Source of the DNA: Holtiella sp036655075 | GTDB taxonomy: Bacteria > Bacillota > Clostridia > Lachnospirales > Cellulosilyticaceae | Direction: 5' to 3' | NCBI RefSeq assembly: GCF_036655075.1 | Contig: NZ_JAVVQU010000006.1 | Location: forward strand, 1-64,000 | Length of the DNA: 64,000 nucleotides | Part shown: in pieces, positions 25,691 to 35,472 of the stretch | Position numbering within the stretch: the stretch's first letter is position 1 | How the letters are laid out: every line of letters begins with the position of its first letter | Made by a program: the position numbers and the translations under genes | Notes under the pieces: model-generated | What the model was told of the DNA's origin: nothing | Database searches by the model: none | What the model saw: the letters and a program-made list of their open reading frames with translations, nothing else

Positions 25691-25694
25691 TATA

Positions 25695-27263
25695 TTAGTT
25701 ACCTAAATATCTTTGATAAGCGCCATTGTAGATTTCCATGTATCTTTCTAATCCCATTTGGTTGAGTTTAGCTACATAAGCATCCCATTCAGCATCAGCG
25801 CTGTTTTGACCTGTTGTCCATTTTGCTTTGTTAAGATTTACAAAGTCTTGTAAATCTGTTTGAAGTGAAGAAAGTTCTTTAGATTCTTCTGGAGTTAAAG
25901 TCATGTTTGGAATAGCTGGAGCAAAGAATGGTCTGTACATTTCTTGTCTTGCATCTGCTGCTAAACCGTCTTTAGTTGGTATAAGATCATTTGCTTTGAT
26001 TTCTGGTGTTTCCATAGTTGGAACGTATGGGCCTGGGCATTCACTTGGTACACCAGGTTGGCTAGGCATGATTTCCCATTGTTCGCCACGAGCTTCTAAA
26101 CGGTTACCATATTTAAGTTTTAAAGAATGTTCTTTATCAAAGAATGAATCGATGTAGCGCATTGCTGCAGCTGGATTTTGGCATGTTGCAGAGATGATTG
26201 CACGGTTTTTATCGATACCGTAGTCAAATTGTGACCAAAGTTTGTGACCATCTGGTCCTTCTAATGGTTCGATAGCAATCCATTCAATATCTGTACCTTC
26301 TACAGGACCATTTGTAAGGTAAGCACCTAAGTAGTCAGAACTTCTTTTTGCCATGTATTGGTTGTGGTCTTGAGTGAAAAGTTCTTTGTCAAGTAAACCT
26401 TCTGTGTAAAGTTTGCTTGTCCAGTTGATGTAATCTTTGTAACCATCTTGAATTGGTGTGTAAATAAGTTCTGATTCGTCTTCGTTAAGCATCATGCTTC
26501 CTGTAAGTGTAACAACACCAAAAGCACCACTGAAACCAGTATCTCCATTCCACACATCGTATGGTGGTACTGGTTCGTATGTCATTGGAATTTCATCAGC
26601 TTTACCATTTCCGTTAGGATCTTGTGTTTTGAAAGCTTTTAATACTTCGTAGAACTCATCTGTTGTTGTTGGTACTTCTAAACCTAATTTATCTAACCAA
26701 GTTTTGTTGATACAAAGTTGAGTTGTTGCTGTACCAGCTTCAGCATTAACAGCTGGGATAGAGTAGATATTACCATCTGGCATTGTGATTGCTTTTTTGA
26801 TGTCAGGTCTTGCATCAAGTACAGCTTTGATATTTGGAGCATATTGATCGATTAAATCATTTAAAGGAGTGAAAAGACCCATTCCAGCATATTTGTTGAT
26901 CATAGATGAACTTAAACCTGAGAAGAAGATATCAGGGAGTTTGTTTGAAGCTAAAACTAAGTTAAGTTTTTCAGTTGCACCATCACCACTTACTGTTTCA
27001 AAGTCTACGAATACGTTTGTTTTTTCAGCAAGTTCTTGGAAAACTGGATAGTCATCCCAACTACCGCCACCTGGTTCACCATATGCAAAAGCAGTTAAGT
27101 CAACGCGCTCTTGTACGATAGGGTAACCTGTTAAGTTGATTTCTTGCTTTGTAGTTCCTGCACCTGTTGATTCATCTGCTGCTGGTTTGCTACAGCCTGT
27201 CATTGATGAGAATACAAGCATTGAAGCAGTTGCTAAAGTTAAAGCTCTAGTAAATTTTGTCAT
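25695..27263 (-). CDS. Extracellular solute-binding lipoprotein (LplA/YtcQ-like)
   Basis: This 522-residue lipoprotein has a signal peptide and lipobox (LVFSSMTGCSKP, Cys24). It matches the large ABC-importer substrate-binding proteins that bring in oligosaccharides. Typical family segments are GGSWDDYPVFQELAEKTNVF (about 57-76), LNDLIDQYAPNIKAVLDARP (about 132-151), DPNGNGKADEIPMTYEP (a DPNGNGK calcium-like loop) and ISATCQNPAAAMRYIDSFFD. The start has GGAG 7-8 bases upstream. No permease genes (LplB/YtcP type) lie next to it: it is alone, with the thioredoxin remnant divergent. It must use a transporter encoded elsewhere or be a scavenging subunit. Ligand unknown, probably a plant-derived sugar. 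Confidence 0.9.
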   Translation of the reverse strand: MTKFTRALTLATASMLVFSSMTGCSKPAADESTGAGTTKQEINLTGYPIVQERVDLTAFAYGEPGGGSWDDYPVFQELAEKTNVFVDFETVSGDGATEKLNLVLASNKLPDIFFSGLSSSMINKYAGMGLFTPLNDLIDQYAPNIKAVLDARPDIKKAITMPDGNIYSIPAVNAEAGTATTQLCINKTWLDKLGLEVPTTTDEFYEVLKAFKTQDPNGNGKADEIPMTYEPVPPYDVWNGDTGFSGAFGVVTLTGSMMLNEDESELIYTPIQDGYKDYINWTSKLYTEGLLDKELFTQDHNQYMAKRSSDYLGAYLTNGPVEGTDIEWIAIEPLEGPDGHKLWSQFDYGIDKNRAIISATCQNPAAAMRYIDSFFDKEHSLKLKYGNRLEARGEQWEIMPSQPGVPSECPGPYVPTMETPEIKANDLIPTKDGLAADARQEMYRPFFAPAIPNMTLTPEESKELSSLQTDLQDFVNLNKAKWTTGQNSADAEWDAYVAKLNQMGLERYMEIYNGAYQRYLGN

Positions 27264-27713
27264 ATTCGATCTCCTGTCTTGTTATAAAGTAATGAAAAAG
27301 TAAGGTAATCACTTTATATTTGTAGTTAACAGTTCTTAAAAAGTTAAGTGGAAGTTAAGGACTGTTTAATATGTATAGATAATAACATAAACTTGATGAC
27401 TATTAAAGCATTTTAAAACAAAAAGTAAACAAAATTTAAATTTTTGTTCAAAAACAACCAAATTAGAGTAAAAAATAGGTTTAAAACAAGCATTTATTTG
27501 TGCAATATTACTAGTAAAAAAATTAAGTAAAGTTAAAAAAGTTAACTTTGATTTAAAAAATATATAAAGTAAAGTGTAAAAAAAGCGAAATAGAACCCTT
27601 AAATCGTAGGAAAAGTTAAGGAGAAGTTTTGTGACAAAGTTACAGAAAGTGGAAGAAGTATGACATAAACTATTAATGTATTACACAATAACTTATTTGA
27701 TGAGGTGAAAGAT
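27264..27713. other. Long AT-rich spacer
   Basis: This divergent spacer between the binding protein (minus) and the thioredoxin remnant (plus) is 450 bases long and very AT-rich. It is likely to hold the binding-protein promoter, a long leader and A-tracts that bend DNA. I see no hairpin terminator, named motif or coding fragment. Confidence 0.4.
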
Positions 27714-27944
27714 ATGAAGAGTATGCAAAGTACAAAGAGAAACTATGAACAAGAATTACTTCATGCAAGTGAAAAGTCTGATGTGAAAGTTTGTAAGATT
27801 AATATAGAAGAAGAACCAGAGCTGGCAGAACGATTCAAAATCTCAAGTATCCCAACGCTTATGTTTGTAAAAGAAGGGAAAGTCATAGAAAGAAGTGAGG
27901 GGGTTAAGCCGAAGAAAATGATTTTAGCACTGTTAGAAAAATAG
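27714..27944 (+). pseudogene. Thioredoxin remnant lacking the CxxC active site
   Basis: A 76-codon frame reads MKSMQSTKRNYEQELLHASE then KSDVKVCKINIEEEPELAER, FKISSIPTLMFVKEGKVIER and SEGVKPKKMILALLEK. The C-terminal two-thirds is a clear thioredoxin (the SIPT cis-proline loop is intact). Compared with normal thioredoxins, about 25 residues including the WCxxC active site are missing between ELLHAS and KSDVKV. An in-frame internal deletion of that block is the simplest explanation. A good binding site (GAGGTGA) precedes the ATG at 27714, so the product may still be made, but it cannot act as a dithiol reductase. It might be a non-redox protein, so pseudogene is the more likely of two readings. 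Confidence 0.75.
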
Positions 27945-28145
27945 GAGTATGAAATATATTTTTATTTTAACCACTTTAATGCCATTTTAACGTGGGGGGA
28001 CTGTTCTCTAATACCTATTTAATTTTAGATTGAATATACTACAAGGGTAAGGAGGCATGAGTACTAAAATATAACAACTTAGAATATAACAACCTAAAAT
28101 AGTATAAATGCAAAATGAAATAAACGAAGAGGAGTGAATAAAAGT

Positions 28146-29882
28146 ATGTTTACATTTTTGCAGTATGGACTCTATTTAGCCTTATTAGTCATTTTAGCCA
28201 TACCACTAGGGGCCTATATAGGTAAGGTTATGGATGGAGAAAATGTGTTCTTATCTAAAATCTTTGGATCTTGTGAAAAAATTGTTTATAAGGTTTTGCA
28301 TATTAAGCAGGGCGAAGAGATGAATTGGAAAAAGTATGCACTGAGTGTAGGGGTTTTCAATTTAGTAGGATTTATTTTATTGTTTTTTATACATATGATG
28401 CAAGGATTGTTACCTTTTAATCCACAAGGTATACCTGGAACGAGTTGGCACTTAGCATTTAATAATACAGCAAGCTTTGTGACCAATACCAACTGGCAGG
28501 CCTATAGCGGAGAATCTAGTTTATCTTATTTCACACAGATGTTTGGTTTGACTGTGCAAAATTTCATTTCTGCGGCAAGCGGTATAGCTGTTTTATTTGC
28601 AGTTATTAGAGGGTTTGTAAAAACTAAAACAGAAGGACTTGGAAGCTTTTGGGTAGACTTAACCCGTAGTGTTTTATATGTCTTATTGCCTTTATCAATC
28701 GTTGTATCTTTACTCATTGTTTCACAAGGCGTAGTACAAAACTTTAGTCCCTATGAGACGGTACAACTTGTAGAACCGATTGTATTAGAAGATGGGAGAA
28801 AGATAACTGAACAAATTGTACCCATGGGACCTGCAGCAAGTCAAATTGCAATTAAACAATTAGGAACCAATGGCGGTGGATTCTTTGGTGTAAACTCAGC
28901 TCATCCCTTAGAAAATCCAACAGGGCTTTCTAATTTAATAGAAGTCCTTTCTATATTACTTATACCTGTTGCACTTTGTTTTACCTTTGGGAGAAATGTC
29001 AAAGATAAGCGACAAGGAAAGGCTATCTTTATGGCAATGCTGCTTATGCTGGTGATGGCACTCGGATGTATTGCCGCGGCTGAACAACAAGGTACACCAC
29101 AACTTGCCGGAAAGGGTACGGTAGATCTTTCTACCTATAAGCAAGCTGGTGGCAATATGGAAGGAAAAGAAGCTAGATTTGGTATTGTTGGATCATCTGT
29201 ATGGGCAGCATATACAACAGCAGCTTCTAATGGATCAGTCAATTCTATGCATGATTCCTACACACCTCTTGGTGGTATGATGACTATGTTGCAAATACAA
29301 CTGGGGGAAGTCATTTTCGGTGGTGTAGGATGTGGATTATACGGTATGCTAGGCTTTGCTATTTTAGCTGTATTTATGGCGGGTTTAATGGTAGGACGTA
29401 CACCTGAGTATTTAGGAAAGAAGATAGAGCCTTTTGAAATGAAGATGGCAGTATTGACTTGCCTTGCAACACCTGTTGTTATTTTAGTTGGGAGTGGCCT
29501 TGCGGCAATGGTGCCAGAGGTTGCAGAAAGTATTAACAATAGCGGTGCACATGGGTTCTCAGAAATACTTTATGCCTATTCTTCAGCTGGAGGTAATAAT
29601 GGGTCTGCATTTGCAGGGTTTAATGCCAATACACCGTTTATCAATGTCACAATAGGCATTGCGATGTTATGTGCAAGATTTGTACCGATGATGGCTATGC
29701 TTGCATTAGCTGGAAGTCTAGTGAAAAAGAAACATATTGCAGCAACAATGGGGACACTTTCAACTTGCAATGGAATGTTTATAGGATTATTAATCTTTGT
29801 TGTACTTCTTATTGGGGCGTTAAGCTTCTTCCCAGCGCTTGCGCTTGGACCTATTGCAGAGTACTTTCAAATGTTAGGTTAG
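28146..29882 (+). CDS. kdpA: Potassium-transporting ATPase subunit A (KdpA)
   Basis: This 578-residue membrane protein is the K+-translocating subunit of the Kdp P-type pump. Four selectivity-filter-like loops occur: NTASFVTNTNWQAYSGE, QLGTNGGGFFGVNSAHPLEN, TTAASNGSVNSMHDSYTP and SAGGNNGSAFAGFNANTP. These match the family (KdpA resembles TrkH/Ktr in fold). Ten transmembrane segments are expected. The ATG at 28146 lies 11 bases after GAGGAG; a GTG at 28134 overlaps it. It is the first gene of kdpABC, and kdpB starts 13 bases after its stop. Kdp is used at very low external K+. Confidence 0.95.
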   Translation: MFTFLQYGLYLALLVILAIPLGAYIGKVMDGENVFLSKIFGSCEKIVYKVLHIKQGEEMNWKKYALSVGVFNLVGFILLFFIHMMQGLLPFNPQGIPGTSWHLAFNNTASFVTNTNWQAYSGESSLSYFTQMFGLTVQNFISAASGIAVLFAVIRGFVKTKTEGLGSFWVDLTRSVLYVLLPLSIVVSLLIVSQGVVQNFSPYETVQLVEPIVLEDGRKITEQIVPMGPAASQIAIKQLGTNGGGFFGVNSAHPLENPTGLSNLIEVLSILLIPVALCFTFGRNVKDKRQGKAIFMAMLLMLVMALGCIAAAEQQGTPQLAGKGTVDLSTYKQAGGNMEGKEARFGIVGSSVWAAYTTAASNGSVNSMHDSYTPLGGMMTMLQIQLGEVIFGGVGCGLYGMLGFAILAVFMAGLMVGRTPEYLGKKIEPFEMKMAVLTCLATPVVILVGSGLAAMVPEVAESINNSGAHGFSEILYAYSSAGGNNGSAFAGFNANTPFINVTIGIAMLCARFVPMMAMLALAGSLVKKKHIAATMGTLSTCNGMFIGLLIFVVLLIGALSFFPALALGPIAEYFQMLG

Positions 29883-29895
29883 GGGGACTAGGAAA

Positions 29896-31968
29896 ATGAA
29901 AACACAATCTACAAAGCATAGGGTGGATTCTAAAATGATAATGCGTGCACTTAAAGATTCTTTTACTAAGCTGGCGCCGAAGACACAACTTGAAAATCCA
30001 GTAATGTTTTTAGTGTATGTATCAGCGATTTTAACAACAGGTCTATTTGGTCTTGCCTTATTGGGTATACAAGATGCCCCAACAGGATTTATATTTGGGA
30101 TAGCACTTATCCTTTGGTTTACTGTTTTGTTTGCAAACTTTGCAGAAGCTATAGCCGAGGGACGTGGGAAAGCACAAGCAGATGCCCTACGTTCAGCTAA
30201 AAAGGATGTAGATGCATATCGAATGACTTCTATAGAAGATAAAAATCATTTAACAGTAGTTTCTTCTGCAAGTCTTAAAAAAGGTGATTTAGTGCTTGTT
30301 AAGGCAGGGGTGCAAATCCCAGCAGATGGAGAGGTGGTAGAAGGTGCATCCTCCGTAGATGAAAGTGCCATAACAGGTGAGTCAGCACCGGTTATTCGTG
30401 AAGCAGGTGGAGACCGAAGTGCTGTAACGGGTGGTACAACTGTTATTTCTGACTGGATTGTGATACAGATAACAAGTGAAGCAGGTGAAAGCTTTTTAGA
30501 CAAAATGATTGCCATGGTAGAAGGGGCAGCAAGAAAGAAAACACCTAATGAAATTGCCTTGCAAATTTTCTTAGTGGCTTTAACTATCATATTTATATTA
30601 GTTACGGGATCTCTTTATACTTATTCTGACTTTTCAGCTAAACAAGCAGGAATAGATAATCCAACATCTATTACAGCATTGATTGCGCTTCTTGTTTGTC
30701 TTGCACCTACAACTATTGGTGCGCTTTTATCAGCTATAGGTATTGCAGGTATGAGTAGACTCAACCAAGCCAATGTTTTAGCAATGAGTGGTCGTGCAAT
30801 CGAAGCAGCTGGAGATGTAGATATCTTGATGCTAGATAAAACAGGTACAATCACACTTGGAAATAGACAGGCAAGTGAATTTATACCTGTAGACGGTCAT
30901 TGTGTAGAAGAGCTGGCCGATGCTGCGCAACTTTCTTCTTTGCCTGATGAAACACCAGAAGGGCGTAGTGTAGTGATCTTAGCGAAAGAACGATTTGGTA
31001 TTCGTGAAAGAAATTTAAGTGAACTTCATGCAGAGTTTGTACCTTTTTCCGCAAAGACTAGAATGAGTGGGGTCAACTTAAAGGGCATAGAAGTTCGTAA
31101 AGGGGCTGCGGATTCTATCAAGCAATATGTAGAAGCTCAAGGTAGTATTTATAGTAGGCAATGCGATGAAGTTGTAACCCAGATCGCCAATCAAGGAGGA
31201 ACACCGTTAGTTGTTTCTAAAAACTACGAAATCTTAGGCGTTATCTTCTTAAAGGACATTATTAAAAAAGGCGTTAAGGAAAAATTTGCAGATCTTCGTA
31301 AGATGGGGATTAAAACCATTATGATAACAGGTGATAACCCACTGACAGCCGCAGCAATTGCAGCAGAGGCAGGAGTAGATGACTTTTTAGCAGAGGCTAC
31401 ACCTGAAGGGAAGCTTGCGATGATTCGGGACTTCCAGGTTAAAGGTCATTTGGTAGCTATGACAGGGGATGGAACCAACGATGCACCAGCACTTGCTCAA
31501 GCCGATGTAGCGGTGGCTATGAACACAGGAACACAAGCAGCTAAGGAAGCTGGGAATATGGTGGATTTGGACTCTTCACCTACTAAACTTATCGAAATTG
31601 TACGTATTGGCAAACAGCTTCTAATGACAAGGGGGAGTTTAACCACCTTTAGTATTGCGAATGACTTAGCTAAATACTTTGCGATTATTCCAGCGTTATT
31701 TATGGGCTTGTATCCAGGACTTAGCGCCTTGAATATTATGGGGTTACACAGTGGGGAGAGTGCAATCTTCTCCGCCATTATCTACAATGCCCTTGTCATT
31801 ATTGCATTGATTCCACTTGCGCTTAAAGGTGTAAAATATCGTGAAGTTTCAGCTGGGCGATTGCTTGGACGGAACCTTTTGGTTTATGGAGTAGGTGGGA
31901 TGATTACACCTTTTATTTTTATCAAACTTATTGATATGCTTATTGTAGCCTTAGGCATTGTAGCCTAA
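29896..31968 (+). CDS. kdpB: Potassium-transporting ATPase subunit B (KdpB)
   Basis: This 690-residue P-type ATPase catalytic subunit hydrolyses ATP to power K+ import with KdpA. The phosphorylated residue is Asp314 in LDKTGTITLGNR. The actuator loop is SAITGESAPVIRE, and the phosphorylation-domain hinge is MTGDGTNDAPALAQADV. ITGDNPLTAAAIAAEAGVDD is the nucleotide-domain link. The N-terminal KdpB-type region ENPVMFLVYVSAILTTG is usual. Length and motifs equal E. coli KdpB (682). It follows kdpA by 13 bases with GGGGGA. kdpC begins about 143 bases downstream, a gap longer than usual; no terminator is obvious there. Confidence 0.96.
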   Translation: MKTQSTKHRVDSKMIMRALKDSFTKLAPKTQLENPVMFLVYVSAILTTGLFGLALLGIQDAPTGFIFGIALILWFTVLFANFAEAIAEGRGKAQADALRSAKKDVDAYRMTSIEDKNHLTVVSSASLKKGDLVLVKAGVQIPADGEVVEGASSVDESAITGESAPVIREAGGDRSAVTGGTTVISDWIVIQITSEAGESFLDKMIAMVEGAARKKTPNEIALQIFLVALTIIFILVTGSLYTYSDFSAKQAGIDNPTSITALIALLVCLAPTTIGALLSAIGIAGMSRLNQANVLAMSGRAIEAAGDVDILMLDKTGTITLGNRQASEFIPVDGHCVEELADAAQLSSLPDETPEGRSVVILAKERFGIRERNLSELHAEFVPFSAKTRMSGVNLKGIEVRKGAADSIKQYVEAQGSIYSRQCDEVVTQIANQGGTPLVVSKNYEILGVIFLKDIIKKGVKEKFADLRKMGIKTIMITGDNPLTAAAIAAEAGVDDFLAEATPEGKLAMIRDFQVKGHLVAMTGDGTNDAPALAQADVAVAMNTGTQAAKEAGNMVDLDSSPTKLIEIVRIGKQLLMTRGSLTTFSIANDLAKYFAIIPALFMGLYPGLSALNIMGLHSGESAIFSAIIYNALVIIALIPLALKGVKYREVSAGRLLGRNLLVYGVGGMITPFIFIKLIDMLIVALGIVA

Positions 31969-32111
31969 GGATTAAAATGGTTTAAAAGGCGTTGAGTCCT
32001 ATAAGTGAAAAATAATGGTCTGTAAAACACACCATTATATAGAAGAAAAAAATAAAGTCATAGATAAAAAGTCAAGAAATAAAAAAGTTGCAAGTGATGG
32101 AGGTCAAAGTG

Positions 32112-32717
32112 ATGAAGCTTATCAAAGAAGTATTACCAAAGGTAATTGGATTGGTTATTCTGTTTACGGTGTTATGTGGGTTTATATACCCAGCGGCAGT
32201 GACAGGGGTGAGCCAAGTTGTTTTTAAAGAGCAGGCGAATGGAAGTATTATTGAAGTAGATGGCAAAAAGTATGGTTGTGAATTACTAGGACAGCAGTTT
32301 GTAGGAAATGAGTATATGTGGGGGCGCATTATGAATGTGGACACAAGTACTTATGTAGATGAACAAGGTCAGCCTGTGATGTATGCAACCCCTTCTAATT
32401 TAAGTCCTGCTAGTGAAGAATATGCAGCACTTGTAGCCGAAAGAGTAGAAAAGATTAAAGCGGCACATCCAGATACACAGGTGAAACAAGTTCCTGTGGA
32501 CCTTGTAACCTGTTCAGGCAGTGGACTGGATCCTCATATTAGTATGGCGGCAGCTACTTATCAAGTGGAACGTATTGCAAAAGCAAGAGGTATTGAAACA
32601 GATGCTGTAGAAGAGGCTATTGAACAAGCTACGCAAAAGGCGTTCTTAGGTGTGTTTGGCGAGAAAGTAGTCAACGTTTTGAACGTTAATTTGATATTGG
32701 ATGGTATTTTACAATAA
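32112..32717 (+). CDS. kdpC: Potassium-transporting ATPase subunit C (KdpC)
   Basis: This 201-residue KdpC stabilises the KdpAB complex. It has one N-terminal membrane anchor (VIGLVILFTVLCGFIYPAAV, about residues 9-28) then a periplasm-facing domain. The family motif TCSGSGLDPHISMAAATYQV is present (about 144-163). The ATG at 32112 has GGAGG 8 bases upstream; a longer frame from 32088 includes that site and is rejected. E. coli KdpC is 190 residues. Directly after the stop a hairpin with a T-run (32728-32777) separates kdpABC from kdpDE. Confidence 0.93.
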   Translation: MKLIKEVLPKVIGLVILFTVLCGFIYPAAVTGVSQVVFKEQANGSIIEVDGKKYGCELLGQQFVGNEYMWGRIMNVDTSTYVDEQGQPVMYATPSNLSPASEEYAALVAERVEKIKAAHPDTQVKQVPVDLVTCSGSGLDPHISMAAATYQVERIAKARGIETDAVEEAIEQATQKAFLGVFGEKVVNVLNVNLILDGILQ

Positions 32718-32727
32718 AGTTGATATA

Positions 32728-32777
32728 ATGTGCATATGTATAACTTGAGTATAAGTTTATATATGCACATATTTTTT
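32728..32777 (+). terminator. Hairpin with T-run between kdpC and kdpD
   Basis: ATGTGCATATGTATAACTT pairs imperfectly with a downstream arm around a small loop and ends in ATTTTTTG. It lies within the operon 20 bases before the kdpD start, so it may attenuate transcription into kdpDE rather than end the operon absolutely. Confidence 0.7.
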
Positions 32778-32796
32778 GAGGGATAGAGGGAAACAC

Positions 32797-35472
32797 ATGA
32801 ATGAGGAGCAACGTAATCCGGATGTGATTCTTAGAAAATTAGAAGAAGAAGAGCGCCAAAAATATAGAGGAAAGCTCAAAATATTTTTTGGCTATGCAGC
32901 AGGCGTTGGAAAAACTTATGCCATGTTAGAAGCAGCGCATGTGGCAAAAGAAGCTGGTACAGATGTGGTTGCAGGATATATCGAACCCCATACAAGGCCT
33001 GAGACGATGATGAGGGTAGATGGGCTTGAAGTCTTACCACCTCTTCAAATGAATTATCGTAATATTGAATTGAAAGAATTTGATTTAGATGGTGCCCTTA
33101 TACGTAAGCCACAGCTTGTTTTAGTGGATGAACTGGCACATACCAATGGAGAAGGATGTAGGCACCTTAAACGTTATCAAGATATAGAAGAAGTTTTAAA
33201 GTCAGGAATCGATGTCTATACAACAGTTAATGTACAACACATAGAAAGTCTGAATGATGTTGTGGCGAGTTTAACTGGAGTCGTCGTCAAAGAACGAATT
33301 CCAGATTTTGTATTTGATGGTGCAAGTCAGGTAGAATTAGTTGACTTAGAGCCTGTGGAGCTTTTAGAAAGGCTTAAGCTTGGGAAGATTTATAAGGAAA
33401 AACAAGCGGGACGTGCTATGCAAAACTTCTTTACAGAGGACAATTTAATTGCCCTAAGAGAAGTAGCTTTAAGAAGAATGGCAGACCGAGTGAACTTGAT
33501 TCAAGAAAAGTTAAGTACAGCAGAGCATCTTTTGATTTGTTTATCTCCATCTCCTTCTAATGAAAAGGTTATTCGTAGAGCAGCACGTATGGCAAAAGCC
33601 TTTCATGGAAAGTTTACTGCTTTTTTTGTAGAGACCTCCGCATTTTCGGATTTTTCAAAAGAAGATATGGAAAGGCTCAGATGTCATACAAGATTGGCGG
33701 AACAACTAGGCGCTAAAACTGTTACTTCTTATGGGGATGACATTGTAGAACAAATTGCTGAGTATGCTAAGGCTGCAAAAGTGACAAAGGTGGTATTAGG
33801 AAGGACCTATACCAAGCGTTCTAGGTTTGGGGTAATGGAAAGTTTCTCAGAAAAGTTGACTAAGTTGGCACCACAGATAGAAATTTTTGTCATTCCTGAC
33901 TGTTATGAGAAGGAATATGTGAACAAGAGAAAGAAAAAATGGAAATATGAAACAAATTATATTTTAAAAGATATTTTAGTTTCTTGCGTTGTATTAGGTG
34001 CTTCTACAGCTATTTCTTACTTGTTTGCCTACTGGGGATTTAGTGAAGCTAACTTGATTATGGTCTATTTGCTAGGTGTAATGGTTACCTCTTTGTTTAC
34101 AAAGCATCGCTTATGCAGTACCCTTGCAAGTGTTTTAAGTGTCCTTGTTTTTAACTATTGCTTTACGGAACCTATAAAAACTTTTTCAGTCTATGACCCA
34201 GGGTATATAGCTACTTTTGTTATCATGTTTATTATGGCTTTTGTGAGTACAACGTTAATGCAAAAGATTAAGCAACATGCAAAGCAGGCGGTGATGAAAT
34301 CTTACCGTACAGAGATTCTGCTTGAGACCAGTCAGAAGTTTCAAAAGGCAGCAGATGGTGAAGCAATTGCAGCTTATACGGCGCAACAACTCAGTGAACT
34401 TTTAGAAAAAAATATTTTGTTCTACTTTGGTAATCCAGATACGCATCCAGAGCCTATTGAGTGGAGAAGTGTCCAGGAAAGGGAGATGACTCCGTATGAC
34501 CAGGCGGAATTAGGCGTGGCCAGCTGGGTATACAAAAACAATAAGCACGCAGGTTTTTCCACAAGTACTCTTCCAGGCGTCAAGTATTTATATTTGGCTG
34601 TAAGAAGTGGAGAAAAAGTTTTTGGTGTAGTAGGAATTGATATGAAAGGTAAACCTATGCAGACTTTTGAGCAAGGATTGATGGGGGCTATTTTAAATGA
34701 GTGTGCCTTAGCTCTTGAAAAAGAAATGCTTATTAAGGAAAGAAAGGAATCCGCTATACAACTTCAAAAGGAGCAGTTGCGTGCCAACTTACTCCGCTCC
34801 ATCTCACATGACCTACGTACACCACTTACAAGTATTTCAGGCAATGCGGGTGTGCTTATCAGTAATGGCGATGAGATTAATGAATTAAAAAAACAGCAAC
34901 TGTATGTAGATATTTATGAAGATGCGATGTGGCTTATCAATTTGGTAGAAAACTTATTGTCTGTTACCCGTATAGAAAATGGGACAATGGCGCTAAGCTT
35001 ACAAGGTGAGCTGGTAGATGAAGTTATTACTGAGGCACTAGGACATCTACGTAAGAAGAAGGAAGACCATGAGATTGTGGTACACCAAGAAAATGACTTG
35101 TTTATGGCTAAGATGGATACCAAGTTGATTATTCAAGTATTTATCAATTTGATAGATAATGCAATCAAATATACACCACCTGGTACAACAATTCAAATTC
35201 GTACGAAAAAACGAAAAGACATGATTGTCATAGAAGTGATAGATAATGGTCAAGGCATCAAAGATGAGGAAAAAACTAAGCTATTTGATATGTTCTTTAC
35301 AATGGGTCAGTCTGTTGCAGATGGTAGACGTGGGATGGGACTTGGGCTTGCACTTTGTAAGTCGATTATAGAAGCTCATGGAGGGGAGATTTCTGTCCAT
35401 GACAACAAACCAAGAGGTACAATTTTTAGATTTACATTGAAGGCAGAGGAGGTACATTTAGATGAAGGATAA
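32797..35472 (+). CDS. kdpD: Osmosensitive K+ sensor histidine kinase KdpD
   Basis: This 891-residue sensor kinase controls kdp. The N-terminal KdpD domain (about 15-230) has a Walker A loop GYAAGVGKTYAML and a Walker B-like LVDELAHTN. It is followed by a USP-like domain (about 240-365) and four transmembrane segments (about 395-505). A GAF-like region (about 510-650) and HisKA with His671 in RSISHDLRTPLTS precede the ATPase domain (N box NLIDNAIKYTPPG, G1 VIDNGQGIKDEE, G2 GMGLGLALCKS). The GAGGGA site is 8 bases before the ATG at 32797. The frame overlaps kdpE by 11 bases, so the two are translationally coupled. Confidence 0.95.
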   Translation: MNEEQRNPDVILRKLEEEERQKYRGKLKIFFGYAAGVGKTYAMLEAAHVAKEAGTDVVAGYIEPHTRPETMMRVDGLEVLPPLQMNYRNIELKEFDLDGALIRKPQLVLVDELAHTNGEGCRHLKRYQDIEEVLKSGIDVYTTVNVQHIESLNDVVASLTGVVVKERIPDFVFDGASQVELVDLEPVELLERLKLGKIYKEKQAGRAMQNFFTEDNLIALREVALRRMADRVNLIQEKLSTAEHLLICLSPSPSNEKVIRRAARMAKAFHGKFTAFFVETSAFSDFSKEDMERLRCHTRLAEQLGAKTVTSYGDDIVEQIAEYAKAAKVTKVVLGRTYTKRSRFGVMESFSEKLTKLAPQIEIFVIPDCYEKEYVNKRKKKWKYETNYILKDILVSCVVLGASTAISYLFAYWGFSEANLIMVYLLGVMVTSLFTKHRLCSTLASVLSVLVFNYCFTEPIKTFSVYDPGYIATFVIMFIMAFVSTTLMQKIKQHAKQAVMKSYRTEILLETSQKFQKAADGEAIAAYTAQQLSELLEKNILFYFGNPDTHPEPIEWRSVQEREMTPYDQAELGVASWVYKNNKHAGFSTSTLPGVKYLYLAVRSGEKVFGVVGIDMKGKPMQTFEQGLMGAILNECALALEKEMLIKERKESAIQLQKEQLRANLLRSISHDLRTPLTSISGNAGVLISNGDEINELKKQQLYVDIYEDAMWLINLVENLLSVTRIENGTMALSLQGELVDEVITEALGHLRKKKEDHEIVVHQENDLFMAKMDTKLIIQVFINLIDNAIKYTPPGTTIQIRTKKRKDMIVIEVIDNGQGIKDEEKTKLFDMFFTMGQSVADGRRGMGLGLALCKSIIEAHGGEISVHDNKPRGTIFRFTLKAEEVHLDEG

